A stretch of 64,000 nucleotides of DNA. Source: Anthoceros angustus (lineage: Eukaryota; Streptophyta; Anthocerotopsida; Anthocerotales; Anthocerotaceae). Positions 21,151 through 33,300 of the stretch are shown here, piece after piece. A program made the position numbers and the translations under genes. The stretch is from the NCBI GenBank assembly GCA_010909165.1, contig MU008155.1, forward strand, positions 2,418,001 to 2,482,000, in the 5' to 3' direction. Under the pieces are notes generated by a model. That model ran no database searches, was not told the origin of the DNA, and saw nothing but the letters and a program-made list of their open reading frames with translations. Within the stretch, counting starts at the first letter, position 1; each line of letters starts with the position of its first letter.

Positions 21151-21691
21151 TCGCGGCGGCATGGCGGCTCTTTCCTCTTCCTTCTCCTTGTGGTTCGCTC
21201 CGGCTCCGGTCTGAAGTTAGTTCGAAGGAAGTTGGCGGCGCCCAGCGCACTTTGCCCTCCTTTTGCCACGGCGTTCCCAACCCTAGATTGGATTCATCAT
21301 TCCAAAATCCTAATACCTTTTCCTATCATGACCTAATTAACCTTCTAATTATTTATTCCTATTGGTGAGCATATAGTGGATATCCCCTTATTCTAATTTC
21401 CTTTTAGAGATTCGTCGGTCTACCATGATACTACCGATGTCACTTCCTTTCGACCTACGGCGTAGTGTGGCCCTACGGTGATGCCTGACCTAACCTTTGG
21501 TGCCCTCCGCCTCATGCGGGTCGTTTCGAGTTCTTCTTCACAGGATATCCTCTTCATCTTCCTAACAATATCCTACAACTCCGACTTCAAGATTCTCGAA
21601 AATTTCTTGGCATGCTCCTCTTCAATCGTTCTAGCCAAAAAAAATCAAACTTGTTAGTCTTGAGCTTTTGAAGTATGGTTGCTGTTGCGTA
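21151..21691. other. Right end of the insertion, no gene seen
   Basis: About 540 bases of mixed composition with no supported open frame, containing an oligo-A run near 21640. It ends ...gttgcgta at the GTGGT that resumes block b. Confidence 0.55.
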
Positions 21692-22570
21692 GTGGTCGAT
21701 TTGATCATGGAAGTCAAGCAAAGAAGACCTCAACCACCTCCCACCATGGTGATCTAGAAAGGATGATGACGGTGGTGGGAAGCACCACCATCCCTAAGGC
21801 GCAACAAAATGCGAGCAATGGGAGTGAAGGCGTCGGCTTTGTGCATGGTGATGGAGGAGGTCCGGACACGAGGTATCACGAGTGCATTGGCATTCTATTC
21901 ACAAGTCGATAATGTATCCGATGGCTACGACTCACTGACTCACGAAGTTCCACCAGTTCATTTGGGGGCGATTCGAAAAGGACATAGATGCATGTTGGAC
22001 TTGGTGCAAATCAAGTTGTTTTATGTGGCTTCAAGCGTCGAATACGAGTGAAGCTCAACTTCAAAGATCCCGCATCCTTAGAGACATATCTACATTACTC
22101 GAACGATCGGATTGGGTGGCCATCACAGTTGGCGGGAAGTAATAGGGTTTGTGAGGATGGAAGTTCAACAAAAGCGCAAATTCTTCTCCCGTAGTGCATG
22201 CGAGGCCTTCCACATGGTGTGTATATCGGAGAAGAAGAGATGAAACAACTGCAGATGTGCCAAAAGATGCTCGAGGAGACCACATATGAGGCTTTCGTTT
22301 TGAAACGATCAAGGCCAAATAGATGCAGTCCGACAAGTTGTTGAGGTTGAGGGGCACACCATTCTAGCACCAAAACCTACAATTGTTGGTATAAAAAGAG
22401 GAAGCTGGAAAAGCATACGTAAAGGCGATCATAATGGGGTCAGATGATACCAAGGAGCTCAATCATCCCTCACAGTTATTTGGTTGAGCTTGAACTTCAA
22501 AGTTCGATTGGTGGCTACCGCATAGCCGGCCGAGAAGTGCAGCTACGCTCTCGAAGGCGCATGGAAGAAA
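21692..22570 (+). pseudogene. Block b, U4 right part
   Basis: This resumes exactly at GTGGTCGATTTGATC. Frames 21679-21912 and 21809-22051 carry VHLGAIRKGHRC-type and YVASSVEYE pieces, and 21988-22194 reads RIRVKLNFKDPASLETYL. Confidence 0.42.
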
Positions 22571-22598
22571 TCCTTGGTTCATCCATCCATCCAAACGA

Positions 22599-22853
22599 AC
22601 CCACAAGAAAGTACTCTAGCGCCTTGAGCTCACAAGAAAGTATTTGAGCGCCTTCAAACTCACGGGACCAATACTTTAGTGCCTTCCAACTCAGGATAAT
22701 AGTCTAGCGCCTTCAAACTCACAGGACCCATACTCTCGCCTTCCAACTTACGAGGATAATACTCCGCCTTCAAACTCATAGAAAATATTCTAGTGCCTTC
22801 CAACTCACAGGATAATACTCTAGCCTTCAAACTCACGGAAAAATATATTTGGC
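22599..22853 (-). repeat. Block c, U4 minisatellite
   Basis: Eight repeats, several shortened (ctagccttc, ctccgccttc). The minus-strand frame survives only in pieces. Confidence 0.82.
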
Positions 22854-22868
22854 CCTTCTTAGATCCAT

Positions 22869-23398
22869 TGTTAAATACTCTAACGCCCGGACTCACACTA
22901 GGGAGTTCAACACGTCATGGCTCACTCACCGGGAGGTCACTATGTGAGAAACTTTGCGAGCAATTGGAGCAACATAAGTCGCCAAGGAGTGTGGATCGGG
23001 CATTGGGAGAGGGAAAAGGGCATGAGGATCGGGAGAGAAGGGAAGGAAAGAGAGAGGTATGTAGAGAAGATATGGGTGAAAAAGGATAACATGAGAAACA
23101 ATATAAATATGGAAGATGAAGAGAAGGGGAAAATGGGAAAATGGGAAGGGAGAAACAAAAGAAATGAGAGGATATGGAGAAATAGTAAAGAATCTTCCTC
23201 TTGAGCGAGGAATGTTTTATTGAAAGGCAAAAAAAAATGGTATATATACACGGCCGAGTGAGTTGTAATCACATCGTGCGATTGAGAATGCGAAACTTAC
23301 TCAACTATATCAAATGCTATTAAACATTGTTTCGTCACCTTGTGAAGCGTGCCTAAACCTCACTTTGATCGACGTCTAAGACCCCCATCTCCACAACA
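22869..23398 (-). repeat. LTR copy 4 (U4)
   Basis: 530 bp with intact inferred ends, TATATATA and AATAAA, and GAGGGGAG-type PPT beside it. Confidence 0.65.
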
Positions 23399-23778
23399 CT
23401 CCCCTCGTTCTTGATCCGGTTCTTCGTTCTACGCCGCCATGACGTCCATCGGGCATGCTTCTCGCTGTTCCTCTCGGCATCCTCTCGACCATCCGGTGGC
23501 TTCTCAAGCTCGCGACTCACGATCTCGGCTATGAGCCAAAAATTGAAAGCCTCGAGCATTTGGAGTAGCCAGCATGATCCGAAAAGAGCGCGCCGATGTT
23601 GAACACAAGAGCCGCGGTCGGCCCAAGATGCATGGCGTAAGTATAGAAAGGTTTAGAATTGCGAACTCCAACCTTTGCCTCCGGATGACGGTGAGAAGAG
23701 CTTATGAAGAGTGGTGATCAAGGTGTCTTTGGCGAAGTCAACGCCTTCCCTCAAGGTTCGCCGAGGGGCTGAGCTCCA

Positions 23779-24545
23779 TCACCCGGATAAGCTTCCTTGC
23801 TCGAGTCCTATACCTCTTACATGCTTCTCGTGGAGTACCTTGGGTGCCTTGGTGAGCGGTCGATTTATTGCCCTTGATGTCGACATCAGACGCCTAAGCT
23901 CGCTTATGAGCAACCACCGTGGGATGAAATGGTGTTGTATCTCCACATGTTTGGTCCTTGTGTGCGGTTGGGTTGTAGGTCATGGCAATTGCATCTTGAT
24001 GGTCGCATAGTAGTTTGGTTGGTTGATCCGCCTCCTCGGATGTCGCTCGGAATTGTCGAATCCAAGGAATCTCCTTTTGCCGCTAGGGAAGTTCTTTGCA
24101 TACTCCGCTTGGTGGAGACGGTCACATGCAACAATTGCATCCCGGAGACTAACCCGTTGTTGAGGATCATGCAGAGCTGGGTAGACTTGCGTGCATCCGG
24201 ATCTCCCGATGCATTTGAGTAGGAGGTTAACTAGTACAAGCTTGAAGTGGTGTTTTTGTATACAAGTCCAAGGGATTTGCAGCCCTTCAAGTAGCGGAGG
24301 ATGCGCTTGACGCTAGTCCGATGGGCTCTCCCATGGTTGGAGAGGTATCTTGATGCAATATTCACACTGTGACATGTCCGCGGTCCACATTGCCAAATAG
24401 AGTAGGCTAGCCGCCAGCCTCAGAGGGCACTTGGGACATCTCATGAGCTTCTTCCGAGTTGTGGGGCGGTCCATCGGCGGATAGCTTCTCGCCGGAAGCA
24501 ATAGGAGTGGAGACGGGCTTGGCATCGCTCAGCTTCAATCTCTCG
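23779..24545 (-). pseudogene. Copia RT C-terminus + RNase H fragment (U4)
   Basis: Stop near 23779. Frames 23904-24170 and 24313-24715 carry SLAAKGDSLDSTIPSDIRG and ERLKLSDAKPVSTPIASGE, the best-preserved RT end in the left half of the array. Confidence 0.8.
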
Positions 24546-25395
24546 GCAGTCGACAGCGTGTCAGCGGATGAACAGGCGGGTGTGCATGAACTGCACATCG
24601 AGAGCGTATCGAAGGGGTCCCTTGAGTGCCAGACGGTGCAATGATTACCTACGAAAGTGATTGTAAGGTGGTGTTTAGTTGCTAGCTTGCACACTAATAG
24701 CAAGTTCTTGGTCATTGCAGCACGTGGAGAACGCCATTAATGGTGAGCAGCTCTCCATCTTCCCTTCCTTCCCTATACGATGGCTTCACGATAAGCTCAC
24801 ATGCATAGAATAAATATTATTTTGATAAATTAAAATAATGCAGATATAAACTAATATTTACATAAATCATGAATATTACTATTTTCATTTAGATATTATA
24901 AAGTTAATCAGATTGTACTATAATAAATACTAAAATACAATATAGTAACCCTTTACCTATTGAAAACTTATTTAATAATCTATTAATAAATAAAATCTCA
25001 AACTCATCGAAATATGGGACATGGGGCATGGAACTCGTTTTTCTATTTGGGCTATATATGTATGTGAGCCCCACCATCTATATTCAAACATGATATATCC
25101 AATCTCATTGTATGATAAAGAATACTATGGGACATAGTGCATGGAACCCATTTTTCCTATTTGGGCTATATATGTATGTGAGCCCCACTATATTCAAACA
25201 TCATATATCCAATCTTGATGTATGCTAAAGAATATCATTATCACCCATTCTTTTGAATTTTATTAGAATGTTTAGTTTTCTCATCGGTTCTCTCTTGAGA
25301 GGTTATCATTAGTTTGATCTTTGTAGAGTTACCTATCCATATTCCTTTGGGTTCTTTCTTTATTCTTATTTGCCTTTGGTCCTTTCTAGTCTATT

Positions 25396-26480
25396 ATGGC
25401 TAATGATGATGCTCCCGTTAGCGTTGTACCTTACACATGGGTGGATGATTCCTAGAATCGGATGCCCACATTGGTTTCTACATTGAAGACGCAAGGAAGC
25501 ATGAGGATGAGGTGGTGACGCTCCTTCCTTACCTTGGAACTTCCAAGCTAAAGACCCTTCCGGACCGCTTTCTAAGTATACCTTGAAGTTGGTAGACGTG
25601 GTCGATTTGATCATGGAAGTCAAGCAAAGAAGACCTCAACCACGGCCTCCCACCATGGGCGATCTAGAAAGGATGATGACGTAATGGTGGGCACCACCAT
25701 CCCTAAGGCGCAACAAAATAGCGAACAATGGGAGTGAGGCGTCGGCTTTAGCATGGTGATGGAGGAGGTCCAGACACGAGGTATCACGGAGTGCATTGGC
25801 ATTCTATTCACAAGTCGTATAATGTGTGTCGATGGCACGCTACGTGCCGACTCACCTTCGTGAAGTTCCACCAGTTCATTTGGGGCGATTCGAAAGGACA
25901 TAGCCGTGATTCGGGACTTGGTGCAAATCAAGTTGTTTTATGTGGCTTCAAGCGTCGAATACGAGTGAAGCTCAACTTCAAAGATCCCGCATCCTTAGAG
26001 ACATATCTACAGGCGGCCGGATTGGGTGGCCATCACAGTTGGCGAGAAGTAATAGGGTTTGTGAGGATGGAAGTTCAACAAAGCGCAAATTCTTCTCCCG
26101 TAGTGCATCGGAGGCCTTCCACATGGTGTGTATATCGAGAAGAAGAGATGAAACAAGCTGCAGATGTGCCAAAAGATGCTCGTAGGAGACCACATATGAG
26201 GCTTTCGTTTTGAGAAAGTCAAGGCCAAATAGATGCAGTCCGACAAGTTGTTGAGGTTGAGGGGCACACCATTCTAGCACCAAAACCTACAATTGTTGGT
26301 ATAAAAAGAGGAAGCTGGAAAAACATACTGACCGTAGGCGATCATAATGGGTATGATGATACCAAGGAGCTCAATCATCCCTCACAGATTATTTGGTTGA
26401 GCTTGAGCTTCACAAAGTTCCGCTTGGGTAGCTACCTTTGCATAGCCTGAGAAGTGCCGCCTGCTCTCGAGCTGCAGGAA
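25396..26480 (+). pseudogene. Block b, U5
   Basis: The ATG is followed by gctccc, so the frame reads MANDDAPVSVVPYTWVDD before a stop, longer than the frame in gctccg copies. Frame 25791-26213 (140 residues) is one of the longest later pieces, with FHQFIWGDSKGHS and KLNFKDPASLETYL. Confidence 0.45.
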
Positions 26481-26514
26481 GAAATCCTTGGTTCATCCAT
26501 CCATCCGCTCGAAC

Positions 26515-26764
26515 CCACAAGAAAGTACTCTCTAGCGCCTTCACAAGAAAGTATTTGGCGCCTTCAAACTCAGGACCAATACTTTAGTGCCTTCCAACTC
26601 ACAGGATAATAGTCTAGCGCCTTCAAACTCAGACCCATACTCTACCCTTCCAACTTACGAGGATAATACTCTAGCGCCTTCAAACTCATAGAAAAATATT
26701 CTAGTGCCTTCCAACTCACAGGATAATACTCTAGCGCCTTCAAACTCAGAAAAATATATTTGGC
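26515..26764 (-). repeat. Block c, U5 minisatellite
   Basis: Eight repeats, with the first two shortened. The + strand frame 26704-26892 starts here and runs into the LTR; it is not supported as a gene. Confidence 0.82.
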
Positions 26765-26780
26765 TCCTTCTTAGATCCAT

Positions 26781-27313
26781 TGTTAAATACTCTAACGCCT
26801 TGACTCACACTAGGGAGTTCAACACGCCATGGCTCACTCACACCGGGAGGTCACTATGTGAGAAACTTTGCGAATCAATTGGAGCAACATAAGTCGCCAA
26901 GGGAGTGTGGATCGCGATGGGAGAGGGAAAAGGGCATGAGGATCGGGAGGAGAAGGGAAGGAAAGAGAGAGGTATGTAGAGAAGATATGGGTGAAAAAAG
27001 GATAACATGAGAAAACAATATAAATATGGAAGATGAAGAGAAGGGAAAATGGGAAAATGGGAAGGAGAAAACAAAAGAAATGAGAGGATATGGAGAAATA
27101 GTAAAGAATCTTCCTCTTGAGCGAGGAATGTTTTATTGAAAGGCAAAAAAAAATGGTATATATACACGGCCGAGTGAGTTGTAACATCGGAGATTTGAGA
27201 ATGCCGAAACTTACTCAACTATATCAAATGCTATTAAACATTGTTTTACGCCTTACCTTCGCGAACGTGCCTAAACCTCACTTTGATCGCCCTAAGACCC
27301 CCATCTCACAACA
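26781..27313 (-). repeat. LTR copy 5 (U5)
   Basis: 533 bp. One C is missing just inside the 3' edge (ccatctcacaaca), otherwise typical. Confidence 0.65.
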
Positions 27314-27685
27314 CTCCCCTCGTTCGATCCGGTTCTTCGTTCTACGCCGCCATGACGCCCATCGTGCATGCTTCTGCTTCTCGGCATCCTCTCGACCATC
27401 GGTGGCTTCTCAAGCTCGCGACTCACGATCTCGTATGAGCCAAAAATTGAAAGCCTCGAGCAAGTGGGTAGCCAGCATGAGATCCGAAAAAGGCGGCAGA
27501 TGTTCCGAACACGCAAGAGCCGCTTGCCGCAAGATGCATGGCGGGCGTAAGTATAGAAAGGTTTAGAATTGCGAACTCCAACCTTGCCTCCGGATGACGG
27601 TGAGAAGAGCTTATGAAGAGTGGTGATCAAGGTGTCTGGCAGTCAACGCCTTCCCTCAAGGTTCGCCGAGGAGCCTCGAGCTCCA

Positions 27686-28444
27686 TCACCCGGATAAGCT
27701 TCCTTGCTCGGTCCCTATACCTCTTACATGCTTCTCGTGGAGTACCTTGGGTGCCTTGGTGAGCAGTCGATTTGTTATCATGATATCGACATCATGGTGC
27801 CCAAGCTCGCTATGAGCAACCACACGTGGGATGAAATGGTGTTGTATCTCCACATGTTTGGTCCTTGTGTGGTTGGGTTGTAGGTCATGGCAATTGCATC
27901 GATGGTCGCATAGTAGTTTGGTTGGTTGATCCTGCTCCTCCGGATGTCGTGAATTATCGAATCCAAGGAATCTCCTTTTGCCGCTAGGGAAGTTCTGCAT
28001 ACTCCGCCGGTGGAGGCGGGCACACAGTCAAGCAATTGCATCCCGGAGACTAACCGTTGTTGAGGATCATGGGTCTGCGTAGACTTGCGTGCATCCGGAT
28101 CTCCCGATGCATTTGAGTAGGAGGTTAACTAGTACAAGCTTCTTTGGAAGTGGTGTTTTGTATACAAGTCCAAGGATTTGCAGCCCTTCAAGTAGCGGAG
28201 GATGCGCTGACGCTAGTCCAAAGGGCTCTCCCATGGTTGGAGAGGTATCTTGATGCAATATTCACACTGTGACATGTCCGGCCCGGTCCACATTGCCAAA
28301 TAGAGTAGGCTAGCCGCCCGGCCTCGGCGTAGGGCACCAGGACATCTCATGAGCTTCTTCCGAGTTGTGGGGGTCATCGGATAGCTTCTCATGGGAAGCA
28401 ATAGGAGTGGAGACGGGCTTGGCATCGCTCGCTTCAATCTCTCC
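27686..28444 (-). pseudogene. Copia RT C-terminus + RNase H fragment (U5)
   Basis: Frame 27686-28000 ends exactly at the pol stop and reads TRTKHVEIQHHFIPRVVAH and VLHEKHVRGIG, giving the natural C-terminus. The frame 28213-28629 carries YCIKIPLQPW-type shifted RT sequence. Confidence 0.82.
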
Positions 28445-29405
28445 GGCAGTCGTGTGGTGTCACAGCGGATGAACAAGAGCGGAGAATTGTGCATGAGGCA
28501 CATCGAGGCGTCAAGGGGTCCCTTGAGTGCCGACGGTGCAATGATTACCTCGAAAGTGATTGTAAGGTGGTGTTTAGTTGCTAGCTTGCACACTAATAGC
28601 AAGTTCTTGGTCATTGCACGTGGAAGCATACATTAATGGTGAGCGCTCTCCATCTTCCTTCCCTTCCCTATACGATGGCTTCACGATAAGCTCACATGCA
28701 TAGAATAAATATTATTTTGATAAATTAAAATAATGTACAGATATAAACTAATATTTACATAAATCATGAATATTACTATTTTCATTTAGATATTATAAAC
28801 TTAATCAGATTGTACTATAATAAATACTAAAATACAATATAGTAACCCTTTACCTATTGAAAAACTTATTTAATAATCTATTAATAAATAAAATCTCAAA
28901 CTCATCGAAATATGGGACATGGGGCATGGAACTCGTTTTTCTATTTGGGCTATATATGTATGTGAGCCCCACCATCTATATTCAAACATGATATATCCAA
29001 TCTCATTGTATGATAAAGAATACTATGGGACATAGTGCATGGAACCCATTTTTCCTATTTGGGCTATATATGTATGAGCCCCACCATCTATATTCAAACA
29101 TGATATATCCAATCTCATTGTATGATAAAGAATACTATGGGACATAGTGCATGGAACCCATTTTTCCTATTTGGGCTATATATGTATGTGAGCCCCACTA
29201 TATTCAAACATCATATATCCAATCTTGATGTATGCTAAAGAATATCATTATCACCCATTCTTTTGAATTTTATTAGAATGTTTAGTTTTCTCATCGGTTC
29301 TCTCTTGAGAGGTTATCATTAGTTTGATCTTTGTAGAGTTACCTATCCATATTCCTTTGGGTTCTTTCTTTATTCTTATTTGCCTTTGGTCCTTTCTAGT
29401 CTATT

Positions 29406-30510
29406 ATGGCTAATGATGATGCTCCGTTAGCGTTGTACCTTACACATGGGTGGATGATTCCTAGAATCGGATGCCCACATTGGTTTCTACATTGAAGGCA
29501 TAGGAAGCATGAGGATGAGGTGGTGGCGCTCCTTCCTTACCTTGGAACTTCCAAGCTAAAGACCCTTCCGGACCGCTTTCTAAGTATACCTTGAAGTTGG
29601 TAGGCGTGGTCGATTTGATCATGGAAGTCAAGCAAAGAAGACCTCAACCACCTCCCACCATGGTGATCTAGAAAGGATGATGACGATCGGTGGCGAAGCA
29701 CCACCATCCCTAAGGCGCAACAAAATAGCGCGAGCAATTTGGGAGTGAAGACGTCGGCTTTAACAGCATGGTGATGGAGGAGGTCCGGACACGAGGTATC
29801 ACGGAGTGCATTGGCATTCTATTCACAAGTCGTATAATGTAATGTGTCGATGGCACGCTACGTGCCGACTCACCACTCATTGAAGAAGTTCCACGGGTTC
29901 ATTTGGGGCGATTCGAAAAGGACATAGATGCGGATTAAGGACTTGGTGCAAATCAAGTTGTTTTATGTGGCTTCAAGCGTCGGTGGCTGAAGCTCAACTT
30001 CAAAGATCCCGCATCCTTAGAGACATATCTGATTACTGCACCGGATTGGGTGGCCATCACAGTTGGCGGAAGTAATAGGGTTTGTGAGGATGGAAGTTCA
30101 ACAAAGCGCAAATTCTTCTCCGTAGTGCATGCGGAGGCCTTCCACATGGTGTGTATATCGGAGAAGAAGAGATGAAACAAGCTGCGGATGTGCCAAAAGA
30201 TGCTCGAGGAGACCACATATGAGGCTTTCGTTTTGAGCAGTCAAGGCCAAATAGGTGCAGTCCGGCCAAGTTGTTGAGGTTGAGGGGCACACCATTCTAG
30301 CACCAAAACCTACAATTGTTGGTATAAAAGAGGAAGCTGGAAAAGCATACGACCAGTAAAGCGATCATAATAATGTATGATACCAAGGAGCTCAATCATC
30401 CCTCACAGTTATTTGGTTGAGCTTGAGGCTTCACCGGTTCCAGTTGGGTAGCTACTGCTTGCATAGCCGGTGAGAAGTGCCGCTGCTCTCGAGGCTGCAG
30501 GAAGAAATCC
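29406..30510 (+). pseudogene. Block b, U6
   Basis: ATG at 29406. It is broken within 60 bases, and no + strand frame above 60 residues remains in its first half. The conserved phrases VIGFVRMEV and HAEAFHMV are still readable in local frames. Confidence 0.38.
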
Positions 30511-30539
30511 TTGGTTCATCCATCCATCCGGCTCCGAAC

Positions 30540-30800
30540 CCACAAGAAAGTACTCTAGCGCCTTGAGCTCACAAGAAAGTATTTGAGCGCCTTCAAACTC
30601 ACAGGACCAATACTTTAGTGCCTTCCAACTCACAGGATAATAGTCTAGCGCCTTCAAACTCACAGGACCCATACTCTCGCCTTCCAACTTACGAGGATAA
30701 TACTCTAGCGCCTTCAAACTCATAGAAAAATATTCTAGTGCCTTCCAACTCACGGGATAATACTCTAGCGCCTTCAAACTCAGAAAAATATATTTGGCTC
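30540..30800 (-). repeat. Block c, U6 minisatellite, long open decapeptide frame
   Basis: The minus-strand frame 30409-30777 is open for 122 residues, through eight decapeptide repeats (KALEYYP, KALEYFS, KALDYYP, KALKYWS) and on into the end of block b, as DGWMNQGFLP and further. This is the longest version of this frame. U1 (second copy) and U11 also keep it open. Confidence 0.85.
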
Positions 30801-30814
30801 CTTCTTAGATCCAT

Positions 30815-31347
30815 TGTTAAATACTCTAACGCCTTGGACTCACACTAGGGAGTTCAACACGTCATGGCTCACTCTGCTGGGAGGTCACTATGTGAGAAAC
30901 TTTGCCGAGCAATTGGAGCAACATAAGTCGCCAAGGGAGTGTGGATCGCATTGGGAGAGGGAAAAGGGCATGAGGATCGGAGAGAAGGGAAGGAAGAGAG
31001 AGGTATGTAGAGAAGATATGGGTGAAAAAGGATAACATGAGAAAACAATATAAATATGGAAGATGAAGAGAAGGGGAAAATGGGAAAATGGGAAGGAGAA
31101 ACAAAAGAAATGAGAGGATATGGAGAAATAGTAAAGAATCTTCCTCTTGAGCGAGGAATGTTTTATTGAAAGGCAAAAAAAATGGTATATATACACGCCG
31201 AGTGAGTTGTAATCATCGTGCGCTTGAGAATGCCGAAACTTACTCAACTATATCAAATGCTATTAAACATTGTTTTACGCCTTACCTTCGCGAAACGTGC
31301 CCTAAACCTCACTTTGATCAAATGTCAAGACCCCCATCTCCACAACA
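30815..31347 (-). repeat. LTR copy 6 (U6)
   Basis: 533 bp with typical ends. It adjoins the most open minisatellite frame. Confidence 0.65.
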
Positions 31348-31701
31348 CTCCCCCGTTCGATCCGGTTCTTCGTTCTCACGCCGCCATGACGTCCATCGGG
31401 CATGCTTCTCTGCTCCTCGCATCCTCTCGACCATCCGGTGGCTTCTCAAGCTCGCGACTCACCGATCTCAAGCCAAAAATTGAAAGCCTCGAGCAAGCCG
31501 GAGTAGCCAGCACGGATCCGAAGAAAGGCGGTGTTGGCAGGCACTTATCAACCGCAAGATGCCGCGGGCGTAAGTATAGAAAGGTTTAGAATTGCGAACT
31601 CCAACCTTTGCCTCCGGATGGTGAGAAGAGCTTATGAAGAGTGGTGATCAAGGTGTCTGGCAGTCAACGTCTTCCCTCAAGGTTCGGGAGCTCGAGCTCC
31701 A

Positions 31702-32449
31702 TCACCCGGATAAGCTTGCTCGGTAGTCCTATACCTCTTACATGCTTCTCGTGAGTACCTTGGGTGTGCCTTGGTGGCAGTGCGATTTGTTATCGCCGAT
31801 GTCGACATCTTGGCTGCCCAAGCTCGCTATGAGCAACCACCGTGGGATGAAATGGTGTTGTATCTCCACATGTTTGGTCCTTGTGTGCGGGGTTGGGTTG
31901 TAGGTCATGGCAATTGCATCGATGGTCGATAGTAGTTTGGTTGGTTGATCCGCCTCCTCGGATGTCGCTCAAATTGTCGAATCAAGGAATCTCCTTTTGC
32001 CGCTAGGGAAGTTCTGCGCCCTCGCCCGGTGGAGGGCAGTGCCTGAGCAATTGCATCCCTGTGAGACTAACCGTTGTTGAGGATCATGCAGTGGTGTAGA
32101 CTTGCGTGCATCCGGATCTCCCTGGTCTGCATTTGAGTAGGAGGTTAACTAGTACAAGCTTCGAAGTGGTGTTTTGTATACAAGTCCAAGGGATTTGCAG
32201 CCCTTCAAGTAGCGGAGGATGCGCTGACGCTAGTCCGATGGGCTCTCCCATGGTTGGAGAGGTATCTTGATGCAATATTCACAGTGACATATCCGGCCCG
32301 TCCACATTGCCAAATAGAGGTAGAAGCCTACATTGTAGGGCACTTGGGACATCTCATGAGCTTCTTACGGGTTGTGGGGCGGGTCATGCGGATAGCTTCT
32401 CGGAAGCAATAGGAGTGGAGGCAGGCTTGGCATCGCTTCAATCTCTCCA
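31702..32449 (-). pseudogene. Copia RT C-terminus + RNase H fragment (U6)
   Basis: Only short frames survive (31790-31972, DHRCNCHDLQPNPAHKDQ in shifted frame). It is more damaged than neighbours, with small deletions near 31716, 31930 and 32440. Confidence 0.75.
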
Positions 32450-33300
32450 GGTCGACGCAGTTGTCCCCGACGGATGAACAAGCGTATGGCATGCATGAAG
32501 CTGCACGCGAGGCATCAAGGGGTCCCTTGAGTGCGACGGTGCAATGATTACCCTCAGAAAGTGATTGTAAGGTGGTGTTTAGTTGCTAGCTTGCACACTA
32601 ATAGCAAGTTCTTGGTCATTGCGGGCACGTGGAGAACGCCATTAATGGTGAGCGCTCTCCATCTTCCCTTCCCTTCCCTATCGATGGCTTCACGATAAGC
32701 TCACATGCATAGAATAAATATTATTTTGATAAATTAAAATAATGTACGGATATAAACTAATATTTACATAAATCATGAATATTACTATTTTCATTTAGAT
32801 ATTATAAACTTAATCAGATTGTACTATAATAAATACTAAAATACAATATAGTAACCCTTTACCTATTGAAAAACTTATTTAATAATCTATTAATAAATAA
32901 AATCTCAAACTCATCGAAATATGGGACATGGGGCATGGAACTCGTTTTTCTATTTGGGCTATATATGTATGTGAGCCCCACCATCTATATTCAAACATGA
33001 TATATCCAATCTCATTGTATGATAAAGAATACTATGGGACATAGTGCATGGAACCCATTTTTCCTATTTGGGCTATATATGTATGAGCCCCACTATATTC
33101 AAACATCATATATCCAATCTTGATGTATGCTAAAGAATATCATTATCACCCATTCTTTTGAATTTTATTAGAATGTTTAGTTTTCTCTTTGGTTCTCTCT
33201 TGAGAGGTTATCATTAGTTTGATCTTTGTAGAGTTACCTATCCATATTCCTTTGGGTTCTTTCTTTATTCTTATTTGCCTTTGGTCCTTTCTAGTCTATT

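Larger units (their letters stand above)
16561..21691. mobile_element. 5.1-kb insertion of unknown class, GTGGT-flanked
   Basis: The unit sequence stops at GTGGT (16556-16560) and resumes at GTGGT (21692-21696). Unbroken units read GTGGT once, so this is a candidate 5-bp target-site duplication. Five bases is typical of LTR-element integration, but I find no LTR pair, terminal inverted repeat, PBS or recognised transposase. The interior is GC-richer than the array and holds minus-strand coding-like sequence, a 109-bp duplication, a 350-bp tandem repeat and a polypyrimidine tract. It may be a degenerate or non-autonomous element, or foreign DNA captured at a break. The ends (GAAGTCC... and ...TTGCGTA) match no class I know. 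Confidence 0.6.
15640..24662. repeat. U4: simple unit interrupted by a 5.1-kb insertion
   Basis: Blocks: a 15774-16358, b 16359-16560 and 21692-22570, c 22599-22853, LTR 22869-23398, f to 24662. Without the insertion the unit is 3.89 kb. No other unit has this insertion, so it came after the array expanded or was not passed on. Confidence 0.88.
24663..28561. repeat. U5: simple unit
   Basis: Blocks: a 24804-25395, b 25396-26480, c 26515-26764, LTR 26781-27313, f to 28561. It shares aaagttaatcag in block a with U9 and U12, while other units have aaacttaatcag, a possible marker of descent. Confidence 0.9.
28562..32566. repeat. U6: unit with extra 120-bp copy in block a
   Basis: Blocks: a 28698-29405, with the ctatttgggctatatatgta repeat present three times instead of two (extra copy about 29065-29180), b 29406-30510, c 30540-30800, LTR 30815-31347, f to 32566. 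Confidence 0.88.

Noticed and set aside
20890-21280. Arg/Lys/Glu-rich minus-strand frames
   Set aside because: They arise from the polypyrimidine tract on the other strand; composition alone explains them.
16561-21691. The insertion as a standard LTR retrotransposon
   Set aside because: The 5-bp flank fits, but the two ends share no long direct repeat and I find no PBS, PPT or pol domain.
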